DNA from: Diacronema lutheri
Taxonomy: Eukaryota; Haptophyta; Pavlovophyceae; Pavlovales; Pavlovaceae
Length of the DNA: 64,000 nucleotides
Direction of reading: 5' to 3'
Assembly: GCA_019448385.1 (NCBI GenBank)
Contig: JAGTXO010000009.1
Coordinates: 248,001 to 312,000, forward strand
In this document: positions 18,940-31,900 of the stretch, piece by piece
Layout of the letters: each line of letters opens with the position of its first letter
Position numbering within the stretch: the stretch's first letter is position 1
The notes under the pieces: generated by a model
The model's input: the letters and a program-made list of their open reading frames with translations, nothing else
Databases searched by the model: none
Told to the model about the DNA's origin: nothing
Position numbers and translations under genes: made by a program

Positions 18940-19822
18940 GGGGTGGCATGCCGGTGCGTGCGGTCGCACCGAAGAAGGCGCAAATGACGCAGCCCATGAT
19001 CGAGGCGAAGAAGAGCATGGAGAAGACGGCGGGATGCAGCGCCATTAAGTACTGCACGCCGACCGTCACGCTCACCGCTACGTGCGCGCCCCGCTCGTCG
19101 AGGTAGTAAGCGTCGTGCAGCTTGTGCACGTCAAACGCCAACCATGCGCCGATCCGGACAAGCATCGCAGCGCCGTACGCGCAGACGAAGACGTGGTAGG
19201 CGAGGAAGGCGAGGAAGAGGCGGTAATTGCGCTCGCCCGCGCACGTGTTGATCCACGGGCAGTGGTGGTCGAACTTTGCGACGCACCGGTCGCAGATGGC
19301 GCAGTGCTTTGAGCGTGCGGGCCGGACGATTCGGCACGTCTCGCAGAATTTGGGCGTGTACATGACGCCGTCGTACGGGAAGCCGTCGGCGAATTCGGCA
19401 ACCGTCTCGCACGTGATGACGCCTGGGTTGGCGTAGCAGCACAGCTGGTGCAGCGCGACGCCGCCTGCGATGATCGCGAGCGAGAGCGGTCGGTGCACCC
19501 ACGGCACGCGCTCGTTCGGCACGAGCGGGAAGAGGAAGCGGACGACGGCGAAGGCGAAGGCGAGCATGATGGAGACGTACAGGCTCGCAAGCAGCGGATT
19601 GGGCCGCCAGCACACGTAGTCTTCCGCCGTCTCAAGCCGCTGGCAGCACGCCTGCCCGACGATGCGCTCGACCGTCTGGCGGAAGTTTGCGAGGCAGCCG
19701 CACACGCCGCGATGCACACGGCCGATCGGCCCGTCCGAGCTCGGCCCAAAGAGCATCACCACGCAAAAGACGACCGCGAGCAGCACGTACACGCCAAGCA
19801 GGTAGAGCGACAACCCGGGCAT
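18181..19822 (-). CDS. DHHC palmitoyltransferase
   Basis: Exons run 19822-18970 and 18611-18181, with a 358-nt phase-1 GT-AG intron (TTCTTCG|GTGCGAC ... GCCGCAG|GCTACCAC), giving about 427 aa. The enzyme attaches fatty acids to cysteines of membrane proteins. The Cys-rich DHHC domain is intact: [39 protein letters not shown] and [10 protein letters not shown]. Membrane segments: [20 protein letters not shown] at the N-terminus, then [37 protein letters not shown], and two after the DHHC domain. The post-intron part holds the family TTxE motif ([19 protein letters not shown]). The intron carries a 29-bp poly-G (poly-C in the sense strand) and a tandem ACCATGCTGGCGCC-type repeat. Confidence 0.92.
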
Positions 19823-19961
19823 GGCGTGCTCACCGCCGCGCCTACCTCGGGCGCGGTGCGTGTGTCCCCGCACAGATGCGCCAAGACGTGGAGAAAGTAA
19901 GCTGTGTTGGCCGTTTCCTTTGGGCCGCCCCCGCCATCGTGTGCCCCAGCTGGCCGGGGCC
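19823..19961. promoter_or_regulatory. Shared promoter interval, DHHC / dynein
   Basis: The divergent start codons are 139 bp apart, too short for two full separate promoters. There is no obvious TATA box. Confidence 0.45.
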
Positions 19962-22900
19962 ATGGTGTACGCGGCGGCCCCGGGCGGCGGGCTCATCTCA
20001 GACGGCATGCCCCTGGCGCTCACGTCATTGCGCACGTCGCAGCTGCCGCAACCCGCTAAGAAGGGGCCCATCCTCTTGCAGGAAGAGCTGCAGGCGCACG
20101 GCGTCGACTACAGCGCGCCGCAAAAGTCCAGGCTGGTGCGCGCGCGCGTTGAGCGGCAGTCCCACATTGCGCAGCTCTCCACATGGGCGCGCTGCGCGCT
20201 GCCGCGTCGCGCGCAGGCGTGCACGGCGCCAAATAGCGCGCCTGACGCGCACGCGCGCGCGCTCGCGCGGCCGCCCACGCGCCGCGCCGGTGTGCCGCCC
20301 GCGCTCCGCGCAGGGCTTCGACACGCGCTTGCCGCTGAGCTGGTTTGATGACACGGACCACGAGACGCGCGCGGCGCACGAGTGGGTTGCGAGCTTTCGC
20401 AAGGCTAACAGGCGCGCCGACGGGCTTGCGCTCGTCACGCGCCCGGGCGGTTCGGGCGAAGGCACGTGGCGATACATGAAGGTGCACAAGTACGCGGCGG
20501 ACGCGGGGCAGTACCTGATCAGCGCGATGGACGAGAGCGGCTCGATGAGCGGCAAGCCCTTCCTCGAGCACCGCGTCAACCTCTACTTCTCCGACGAGCG
20601 CGCGCGCACGTTTGCGCAGCGGCTCGCGTCCGCGCACGCGCGGCGCGACGCCGCTGAGGAGGAGCTGTTGCGCCGTTTCTACGTGGCCAACATGCCGGTG
20701 GGCGAGCTGCGGCAGATTTCGACGCAGCAGCTCAACCGCATCCTCGAGCTCGCCTACTCGACAGAGCAGCTGCGGCAGGGCGCGCTCGACCCGACGTCGC
20801 TCGTGGAGGAGACGCGCCTCGAGTACGCGCGCGCGCTCAACGGCCTGCTCTTTGAAAAGGAGCTGCGCCAGCCGACATTCCGCTCGCAGGTGCGGCTCGT
20901 CGAGCTCGATCCGCCGCGCAAGCCTCCCGTCCCGCACATCGGCGTCGTGCCCGCGTGGCTGCCGTCCGCGTACGAGTTCAAGCGGTGTCAGGCGTCGTTT
21001 GACGCGATCTCAGCGTGCGCGCTGCCCGAGGCGCTCGGCGCGATGATGCAGGCGCAGTACGAGTGCCTGCAGCTGCAGAAGCTCTCGCTTTTCTCGGTCG
21101 ACGTCTCCGCGAGCATCCGCCTCGAGGACTTTGAGCAGCTGCAGATGCAGCATATGATGCGCTTCGTGCAATTCGTGCGCGACTCGTGGGCGGCGTCCGT
21201 GAAGAAGGGCGTGCTCTCGGCGATCGTGCACGCGTCGCCGCGCTGGCGCGAGCACGCGCCGCGGCCGCAGGTGTACGAGACGGCGCAGGCGCTCCAGATC
21301 GGCCGCCTCTCCGACGACGAGCGCGACGACCCCGACCACGGCTCGCGCCCGCACCGTTTGACGCGCCTTTTAAACTTGATGGCCGCGGACGCGCTCAGGA
21401 TCGTGACCAACGTGTCGCTCGTCGCGTACGCCGATTTTGTGTGCGCGCGCGCGGAGGTGCGCTCGTACGCGGAGGACCCGGAGACGCTAAGCGACCCGCC
21501 GCCCCTCTTCATCCTCGACCTTGTCTCGCATGACGACGAACTCTTCTTGTCGACGTCGGCCGACTTCTTCGCGGCCGTGCCGGCGAGGCTTGTTGACGAG
21601 GCGGTCGCGGCGCTCGGCGGGCTGCAGCCGCTCGACCCGTTCGACTTGGCGTTCGGCGCGGCGTCGAATGCGCTTGGCGCGCTGCCCACCGTCGGCGTCG
21701 ACGAGCCGCAGGTGGGCGCGTGCAAGGAGCGCCTGAGCGCCGCGTTGCGCGCGTCGACGGTGCCGCTCGCCGATTTCGTCGCGGACTTTGCGAAGCACAT
21801 GCCGCACATCGCGCTCGACGTGCACGCGCACGTGCGCGACTTTGCCGCGGTGGACAAGCCGGTGGAGGAGCGCCCCAGCCTTCGCCAGATGGAGGCCAAG
21901 CTCCACGAGCACACGGCGACGCGCGCGCGGCTCGAGGCGGAGGTGCCGCAGGTGGTGCAGATCGGCACGTACCTCGTCTCGGTCGCGCAGGTGAAGCAGC
22001 AGATGCTCGACAAGCAGGCGCAGCTCATAGAGCTCACGCTCCATCTCATCGACGACCGCGCGCGCGAGGCGGCACAGCGCCTCGCGCGCGAGTTCAGCGC
22101 GATGCACGGCACGCTGCAAGAGCAGCCCAAGGACATTGAGCAGCTCACGCGGCTGCGCGCCTACATGGCGGAGTGCGCGGCGCAGGTCGACGCGATGCAA
22201 GGCGCCATCGATGAGATGATGACGCACTACGATGTCCTCGAGGCGCGCGCGCGAGCGCGTCCCCGCTGCTGCGCGCCGCGCCACGCCGCGCCACGCCGCC
22301 CTCACCGCGCGCCGCCGCGCCCTTCTCGCCTTCGCCTTGCGCCCGCGCTCGTCGCCACACGCCGCCCATCCCGCGCGCGCCGCCCTCGCCGCGTCAGGAG
22401 TTCAAGCACGACGCGTCGCGCGAGGACCTGAGCGCGCGCTGGGCGGCGTACCACTGGCCGACGCGCATGGCTGCCAAGCTGAGCGAGGCGTCAAAGCTGA
22501 TGGAGGAGGACATGGCCACCTTCTTTAACGTGATGCTCGCCGAGCAGAAGGGCTTTGACCGCTCGCTTGACGAGCTCAAATTTCAAGTCGGCGCATTCGC
22601 GCAACATGTTGACCTTTCCCGCGTCGACCAGGTGTACGCAGCGGTTGGGCAGACCGAGGCGGCGATTGCGGACGCGAAGGCGCGCGCGACGCAGTTCGCG
22701 TCGCGCGAGGAGCTCTTTTCCGTCGACGAGCGCACAGACTACGAGCTCATCGAGCAGGTGTGTGCTTCCCTCTGCTTCCGTGCCCCGCAGCCGCAGCATG
22801 GAGCCCGGCCACCCCGAGGGCGGCAGGCACGCGGTGGGGCATGGCGGCACGCGCCTTGACCACGCGCGCGCGCCCCGCCGCGCCGCGCTCGCCATTCTGC

Positions 22901-25900
22901 GCCCGATAAATCTGCTCCCTCCCCCCCCCCCCTCTCTTTCCACCACGTGAAAGATTGGGCGCGACTTTGAGCCGTTCGCATCGCTTTGGGGCAATGCGTA
23001 TAACTGGGCGCGCTGGCAGTCGCAGTGGCTTGACGGGCCGCTCCTCGACCTCGAGCCCGACGTTGTCGACAAGTCATTTGGCGAGGCGCAGAAGGCGATG
23101 GTGCGCGCTCTTGCGCGGCACCGTTTGGCCCACGCCTGCCCGGCTCTGCGCGCATGCAGCTGCGCAAAGGCCTGCAGTCTTGCGCGGCACGTCCTCGCTG
23201 CACGCGCTCGCGGCATGGCTTGCAGCCGCGCGGAAGCGCTCGTGCCTCGCCTCCTTCTGCGTGTCCTCTTGTTCAAACTCCTCCCCTCCCCTACCTCCAC
23301 CCCCCCCCCCCCCCACCACCACCAACCGCCAAATTGGACCAGGTGCGCGCGGTGAAGGTCTTCAAGGAGCAGCCCGGCTGCCTCGCGATCGCCTCACAGC
23401 TCAAGGACGAGATGGCGGCCTTCGCGCCGTTCGTGCCACTCGTCAAGGCGCTGCGCGACCCGGGGATGCGCGAGCGGCACTGGGAGAGCCTTTCAACAGA
23501 GCTCGGCTTCGACTTGCACCCCAACGCCACCTTCACCTTGCGCGATGCGACCGACGGCCTGCAGCTGCACGCGCCGAAGACGCTCGAGGTGGTCGAGCGC
23601 GCGTGCGACAAGGCGCGCAAGGAGTACGCGATCGAGAAGAGCCTCAACGAGATGCAGGCCGCATGGGCAGAGCTCAACTTTGAGGTGATGCCGTACCGCA
23701 ACACGGGCACGTGCGTGATCAAGCTGTCGGATGAGGTGAGCACGATCCTCGACGACCACATCGTGCTCACGCAGCAGTTCTCCTTCTCGCCGTACAAGGG
23801 CCCCTTCGAGGAGCGGATCGCGCAGTGGGAGCGCCAACTGCGCCTCGTGCAGGAGGTTTCGTCAGAGTGGCTCGCCTGCCAGCGCAACTGGATGTACCTG
23901 CAGCCCATCTTCGACTCGGAGGCGCGCGCACGCGCGCGCCACACCGCGGGCGTGCGCCTGCTGCGCGCGCGCGCGCGCCCGCCGCGCTGCCATCCCACCT
24001 CGCGCCCGCGCGCGACACACGCCTCGCCGCGCAGGACATCAACCGGCAGCTGCCCGCCGAGGGCAAGCGCTTCTCGGGCGTCGACCGCAACTGGCGCAAG
24101 ACGATCGAGCGCGTGAGCGCCGCGCCAAACATTGTGAGCTTTTGCGACGACGACGAGCTGCTCCGCCTCTTCTCAAAGTCGAACGAGGACCTCGAGCGCG
24201 TGCAGAAGAACCTGGCCGAATACCTCGAGACCAAGCGCGCCGGCTTCGCCCGCTTCTACTTCTTGTCCAACGACGAGCTCATCTCGATCCTCTCGCAGAC
24301 CAAGGACCCGGCGGCGGTGCAGCCGCACTTGCGCAAGTGCTTCGAGGCGGTCAACCGGATCACGATGAGCGGCGAGGAGCACGCGATGACCGACATGGTC
24401 TCCGCCGAGAAGGAGGCCGTCGTCTTTGTCGAGCCGCTGCTCCCCAAGGGCTCGGTCGAGTTCTGGATGGGCGACATTGAGCGGATGATGCAGCGCTCGG
24501 TGCGCAAGCGAATTGAGCTCGCGATTAGCGACTACCGCACGCCCGAGCAGACGCGCGGCGCCTTCTGCCTCAAGTGGGAGGGGATGGTGGTCCTCGCAGC
24601 GACGGGCTACTACTGGACCGTCGAGGTCGAGGAGGCGCTCGCCGACTTGACGGCGGGCGTGCGCGCCTACCACGGCAAGCAGCTCGCGCAGCTCAAGGAG
24701 CTCAGCCTGCTCGTGCGCACGCAGCTCTCATCGCTGCAGTCGAAAACGATGGCCGCGCTCATCGTGATGGAGGTGCATGCGCGCGACGTGGTCGAGAAGC
24801 TCCTCGAGGTGGGGATTGAGCGAGCGACGGACTTTGAGTGGGTCTCGCAGCTGCGCTACTACTGGGAGGAGGCGCGCACCGACTTTGGCGACTGCAACCT
24901 CCTTGCGCGCATGGTGCAGTGCACCTTCCCGTACGGGTACGAGTACCTGGGCAACTCGTCGCGCCTCGTCGTCACGCCGCTCACCGACAAGTGCTACATG
25001 ACGTTGATGGGCGCTCTGCACATGCACCTCGGCGGCGCACCCGCTGGGCCGGCGGGGACGGGCAAGACCGAGAGCGTCAAGGACCTCGCCAAGGCCCTCG
25101 CCAAGCAGTGCGTCGTCTTCAACTGCTCGGACGGCCTCGACTACAAGGTGCGCGCGCGAGGCGCACGCGGCCGGCTCGCTCGCGCGCGCGCGCGCCGCCG
25201 CCGCCGCTGCCGCCGCCGGTACGTTGCGAGCCTCGTGCTCCCGGCCTGACGTCGCCCGCTTACCCGTGCCGACCCGCATGCCCGCGCCGCGCCGTTCGCC
25301 TTTCTGGCGCGTGCGCGCGCGCGCGCGCGCCTGCCTGCCGTGCGGCTGCGTGTGCGCAGTCGATGGGCCGCTTCTTCAAGGGCATCGCGACGGCGGGTGC
25401 GTGGGCGTGCTTTGACGAGTTCAACCGGATCGACATCGAGGTGCTCTCCGTCGTCGCGCAGCAGATCCTGACGATCACCAACGCGATCATCGACGCGAAG
25501 GTGCAGTTCGAGTTTGAGGGCTCCGTCGTCAAGCTGAACGCGACCTGCTCCGTCTTCATCACGATGAACCCGGGCTATGCGGGCCGCACCGAGCTGCCCG
25601 ACAACCTCAAGGTACTCTTCCGCCCCGTCGCGATGATGGTGCCCGACTACGCGCTCATCGGCGAGATCCGCCTCTTCTCCTTTGGCTTCGACGCGCCCAA
25701 GCTGCTCGCGCAGAAGCTCGTCGGCACCTTCCGCCTCTCGTCGGAGCAGCTCTCGTCGCAGGACCACTACGACTTTGGGATGCGCGCGGTGAACACGGTC
25801 ATCCAGGCCGCGGGCATCCTCAAGCGCTCGCACGCCGACATGGCCGAGGACCTGATCATGCTGCGCGCGATCCGCGACTCGAACATGCCCAAGTTCCTGC

Positions 25901-28900
25901 GCGACGACATCATCCTCTTCCGATCGATCATCTCGGACCTCTTCCCGGGCGTGAAGGAGCCGAAGGCCGAGTGCGCCGCACCGCGCGCTGCGCCACGCGC
26001 GCGGCCCGCCCCTCGCTCAGCCCGTGCCGCGCCACGGGGGTGATCTTCCGATCGATCGATCGAGCATGCATTCTCCGCCCCGCCTCTCTTCCCGGCCCGC
26101 CCCCTCTTCCAATCGATCATCTCGGCCGACCGCGCGCCGCCGCGCGCCGCCGCGCGCCGCGCTGCGCTCGGCGCCGCGCACCAGGTACCCGGGCCTCGAG
26201 AAGGCAATCCACGAGGTGTCCGCCGACTTCGGACTGCAGTGCGTGCCCGAGTTTTTGCTCAAGTGCATCCAGCTCTACGAGATGACCGTCGTGCGCCATG
26301 GGATGATGCTCGTCGGGCCAACGGGCGGTGGCAAGTCGCGCGTGCTGCGCGTGCTGCAGGGCGCCATCTCGAAGCTCAAGGGCGTGGAGGAGGATTTCGA
26401 GATGGTGCGCATCTACCTGGCCAACCCAAAGTCCATCTCGCAGAACCAGCTCTACGGCGCCTTTGACCTGCAGACGGGCGAGTGGACCGATGGGATCGCC
26501 GCGACGCTCATCCGGCACATGTCGCAGCCCAACTATGACGAGACGGGCGTCACCGAGGCGAACATCAAGTGGATGATGTTCGACGGGCCCGTCGACGCGG
26601 TGTGGATTGAGAACATGAACACGGTCCTCGACGACAACAAGAAGCTGTGCCTCACATCCGGCGAGATCATCCCACTCGCGCCAACGAACCGGATGATGTT
26701 TGAGGTGGAGGACCTTGCCGTCGCCTCGCCCGCGACGGTTTCGCGCTGCGGCATGATCTTCGTCGAGCCGGGCTACCTGCTGCCCGAGTCGCGCATCAAC
26801 CCGGGCACGGGCGCCAAGCCGAGCGAGACGCCGCTGATCAAGTCGTGGCTCGCCGCGCTGCCGGCCGAGCTCGCACAGGCGCGCGAGCCGCTCATGAAGC
26901 TCTTCAACCACTACGTGCACGACGCACTTGAGCTCGTGCGCCTCACGTTGCGCCAGCCCGTCCCCGCCGTCCAGCCCAACCAGGTCGCCGGCCTGCTGCG
27001 GATGCTCGACGCGCAGCTTCTGCCGCTCGTCGCGCCCGAGGGCGCGCAGGCCGACGTCGCCGAGCAGATGGGCGCGAGGCTGGCGAGCGCGCTCGAGACT
27101 ACGGTGCTCTCGGCCATCTTCCAGTACGCGCTCACCTGGTCGCTTGGCGCGGTCGTCGGCGGCGAGTCGCGCGCCGCGTGGGACGGCTGGCTGCGCGAGG
27201 CGGGCGGACCGTACCGGACGAGTCCGGAGCTGCCAAAGGGTGGCCTCGTCTTTGACTACGCGCTCGAGCTGCACAACGACGCGCCGCGGTGGTGCAAGTG
27301 GATGGGCACGCAGCCTGCGTACGCGGTGCCCGACAAGCTCGACTTCCAGCGCGACTTCGGTTCGATCATCGTGCCGACGGACGCGTCGATCTGTTACGCG
27401 TCGGTGATGGAGCAGTTACTCAACGGCAGCTTCCACGTGCTGTGCGTCGGGCCGACGGGCACGGCCAAGTCGGTGACGGTGCAGCAGAAGCTGAGCCGCG
27501 GGATGGGCGAGCGCTTCGAGCCGATCCTCATGTCCTTCTCCGCGCAGAGCAGCGCCAACCAGACGCAGCAGATCCTCGAGTCCAAGTTTGAAAAGCGGCG
27601 GCAGGGCACGGACAAGGACACGGGGCTGCAGTACACAATGTGGGGGCCGGTGCTCGGCAAGCGCTTCAACATCTTCATCGACGACTTCAACATGCCCAAG
27701 CGCGAGGTGTACGGCGCGCAGCCGCCCCTCGAGCTGCTGCGCACGGCCATCGACCTCGCGCCGAGCAAGCACACTGGCTTGGCGGGTGGCGGCTGGTACG
27801 ACCTCAAGTCGCTCAAGTGGCGGTCGGTGGTGGACATCAACCTGATCGGCGCGATGGGCCCGCCAGGCGGCGGTCGTAACCCCGTGTCGAACCGCGTGCT
27901 CCGCCAGCTCCACTTCATCTCGTTCGTCGACATGAGCGACGCGGTGATCGTGACGATCTTCGGCACCATCCTCAACGCGCTCTGCGCCGCGCACTTTGCC
28001 GAGCTGGCCGACCTCGTCACGCCGCTGCTCGGCGCGACGCTCGCCGTGTACCACACCGTGTGCGCGTCGCTGCTGCCCACGCCCGCAAAGTCGCACTACA
28101 CCTTCAACCTGCGCGACATCGCAAAGGTCGTGCAGGGCGTGTGCATGGCGGACAAGCGCCGCACGGCCGACCGGCGCGACCTCGTCCGTCTGTGGCTGCA
28201 CGAGAGCCGGCGCGTCTTCGCCGACCGGCTGATCAACGACGAGGACCGCGGCTGGTTCGACGGCCTGCTGCGCGCGCAGTGCAAGGCGCATTTCGACGTG
28301 CCTTTCGAGGCGGTCGTGCCCGAGGGCAGCAGGCTCGTCTACTGCGATTTTTACACGCCCAACCAGGAGGTGCCCATCTACGAGCAGGTCGTCGACCACG
28401 CCAAGCTCGACGAGACAGTGGGTCACGCGCTGCGCGAGTACAACGAGCTGCACATGCCGATGCACCTCGTGCTCTTCACCGACGCGATCGAGCACGTGTG
28501 CAAGCTGACGCGCGTACTCCGCCAGCCCGGCGGCAACGCGCTCCTCCTCGGCGTCGGCGGCTCGGGCCGGCAGTCGCTGTCCAAGCTCGCGGCGCACCTT
28601 GCGGACCACGAGCTTTTCATGGTCGAGATCACAAAGTCGTACGGCCTGCGCGAGTGGCGCGACAACCTCAAGCAGGTGCTCACGCGCTGCGGGCACGACG
28701 GCAAGCTCGTCACGTTCCTCTTCACGGACACGCAAATCATCCACGAGCTCTTCCTCGAGAACATCAACAACATCCTCTCGTCGGGCGAGGTGCCCAACCT
28801 CTTCGACGACTCGGACCTCGGCCCGATCTTTGAGAAGGTGACGCCGCAGCTGCAGCGGCAGAAGGTGCCGATCACCAAGACCAACCTCTACGCCGCGTTC

Positions 28901-31900
28901 GTCGAGCAGATCCGCGCGAGGATTCACATCGTCCTCGCGATGTCGCCGCTCTCCGAGGCGTACCGCACGCGCATCCGGCAGTTCCCGTCGCTCGTCAACT
29001 GCTGCACGATCGATTGGTTCTCGCCGTGGCCCGAGGTTGCGCTCTCGTCCGTCGCGCGCACCAACCTGTCGGACGTGCAGGCGTCGATCAGCGCGGCGGA
29101 GTACGAGGGCGTGATCCGGATGTGCGTCACGATGCACCAGTCGGTCGAGCACGCGTCGGTGCGGTACATGGACGAGGTGCAGCGGTACAACCAGGTGACG
29201 CCCACCTCGTACCTCTCGCTCCTCTCGGTGCTCAAGTCGATCTTGCGCTCGCGCGTCTCGCACCTGAGCGAGCAGCGCAACCGGCTCGTGATCGGCCTCG
29301 AGAAGCTCGCGACGACAAAAGAGCAGGTGTCGGGGCTGCAGGCGCAGCTCGAGGCGAATCGGCCGATCCTCGAGCGCACCAAGGTGGAGGTCGAGCAGCA
29401 GCAGGTGCAGATTGCCGCCGACAAAGAGGAGGCGGCGGTCGTGCAGGTCGACGCCGAGGCCGCCGCCGAGGGCGCGTCGTCCAAGGCGGCCGAGTGCGAG
29501 GCGATCAAGGCGTCGGCGGAGGAGGGGCTCGCCAAGGCGCTGCCCGCGCTCGACGAGGCGGTCAAGTCGCTGGGCAAGCTGAAGAAGGACCAGATCGTCG
29601 AGATCAAGGCGCTCAAGAAGCCGCCGGGCGGCGTGCGGCTCGTGCTCAAGGCGGTGTGCATCATGTTCGAGATCAAGCCGGGCAAGACAACCGACCCGGA
29701 CTCGGGCCAGAAGGTGGACGACTGGTGGGGCGCGTCGCAAAAGATGCTCGGCGACCTCGGCCCGGACAAGCTCAAGGCGAAGCTCGTCGAGTTCGACAAG
29801 GAGTCGATCAAGGAGGCGACGATCAAGGTGATCGACCCGATCTGCGACGACAAGGAGTCCTTCTCGCCCGAGGCGATCGCGAAGGTGTCCGTCGCGTGCG
29901 AGGCGATGTGCATGTGGGTGCACGCGATGCGCACCTACTACTACGTCTCGAAGGAGGTCGCGCCCAAGCGCCAGCAGCTCGCCGAGGCGACGGAGCAGCT
30001 CAACGCGGCCGCCGCGCAGCGCGACGCCGCCGCCGGCCGGCTCGACGCCGTCACGCGCCGCCTCGCCAAGCTCGAGGCCGACCTGAACGGCGCCATCGAC
30101 AAGAAGGCGTCGCTCGAGGAGGAGACCGAGCGGTGCACGCGCCAGCTCGACAACGCCGAGAAGCTGCTTTCGGGCCTGGGCGGCGAGGCGGCGAGCTGGG
30201 AGCAGCAGAGCGAAGAGTATGGCCGTCAAATGGCGAGCGTCGCGGGCGACGTGATGATCTGCGCGGCGCTCATCTCGTACCTCGGCCCCTTCGTCGCGAG
30301 CTACCGCGCCGACCTGATCGCCGTGTGGAAGGCCGCGCTCGACGAGAACAAGGTGCCCTACTCGAAGGGCGTGAGCGTGCAGCACATCCTGTCGACGCCG
30401 GTCGAGATCCGCCAGTGGAACATCGACGGGCTGCCGGCAGACACCTTCTCGATCGAGAACGGGTGCATCATGGCGCGCACGTCGCGCTGGCCGCTGCTCA
30501 TCGACCCGCAGGGCCAGGCCAACAAGTTCCTCAAGACGTCGCAGGCCAAGCTGCAGCTCAAGACGATCAAGGCGTCCGACTCGTCCAAGAAGATCACGCA
30601 GAACCTCGAGCTCGGCATACGGCTCGGCACGCCCGTGCTGCTCGAGAACGTGCTCGAGGAGCTCGATCCCTTCCTCGAGCCCGTCCTGCTCAACCAGACG
30701 TACAAGGACAGCTCGGGCACGCTCGTGATTAAGCTGGGCGACAACGTGATCCCGTTCCACGCCGACTTCCGCTTCTCGCTCACGACCGTCATCCCCAATC
30801 CGCACTATGCGCCCGAGGTGCAGGTGAAGGTGACGCTGATCAACTTCACGATCACGCCCGACGGCCTCGAGGAGCAGCTGCTCGGCACCGTCGTCGCGAC
30901 CGAGCGGCCCGACCTCGCCGAGCTCAAGAACCGGCTCGTCGTCAACGGCGCCGAGAACCGGCGCAAGCTCGCCGAGCTGCAGTCGGACATCTTGCACATG
31001 CTCTCCAACTCGACGGGCAACATCCTCGACGACACCAAGCTCATCGACACGCTCGGCGTCTCCAAGGTCACCTCCGAGCAGATCCAGACCGCGCTGACCG
31101 AGGCGGGCAAGGCGGAGCGCGAGATCGACGAGACGCGCATCAAGTACGTGCCCGTCGCCTTCCGCGGTTCGACGCTCTTCTTCGCCATCTCGGACCTGTC
31201 GCTGATCGACCCAATGTACCAGTACTCCCTCTCGTGGTTCTCGCACCTCTTCGTGAGCGGCATCCTCAAGGCGGAGCCGTCGGACGAGCTGGGCGCGCGG
31301 CTGAGCAACGTGAACGAGTACGTGACCTACTCGCTCTACGCCAACGTGTGCCGCTCGCTCTTCGAGACGCACAAGCTCATGTTCTCCTTCCTCGTGTGCG
31401 TCAAGATCCTGATGGGCGCGGCGATGATCGACATGGCGGAGTGGCGCTTCTTGCTCGCGGGCGGCATGGCGACGGGCGCGGGCCACGCGGTCGCAAAGCC
31501 GGCCAACGCGCCGTGGCTCAACGACAAGGTGTGGGTCGAGCTGCTCAACCTCGCGGCGATGCCAAAGTTCGCCGGGCTCGACGCGGACGTGAGCGCCAAC
31601 CCGCTGCCGTGGCGTGCCATCATGGACTCGCCCACGCCGCAGGACGAGCCGCTGCCCGGCCGGTGGAACGACGCGCTCGACATGCTGCAACGCATGCTCG
31701 TGCTCCGCGCCTTCCGACCGGGCAAGATCATCCCGGCGATCCAAAACTTTGTGCGGCACCACCTGGGGCAGCGGTTCATTGAGCCGCCGCCCTTCGACCT
31801 CGCCCTCGCCTACCCCGACTCGAGCCCCACCCTGCCGCTCATCTTTGTTCTGTCGTCGGGAGCCGACCCGGTGAAGGTGCTGCGCGAGTACGCGCGCGAC

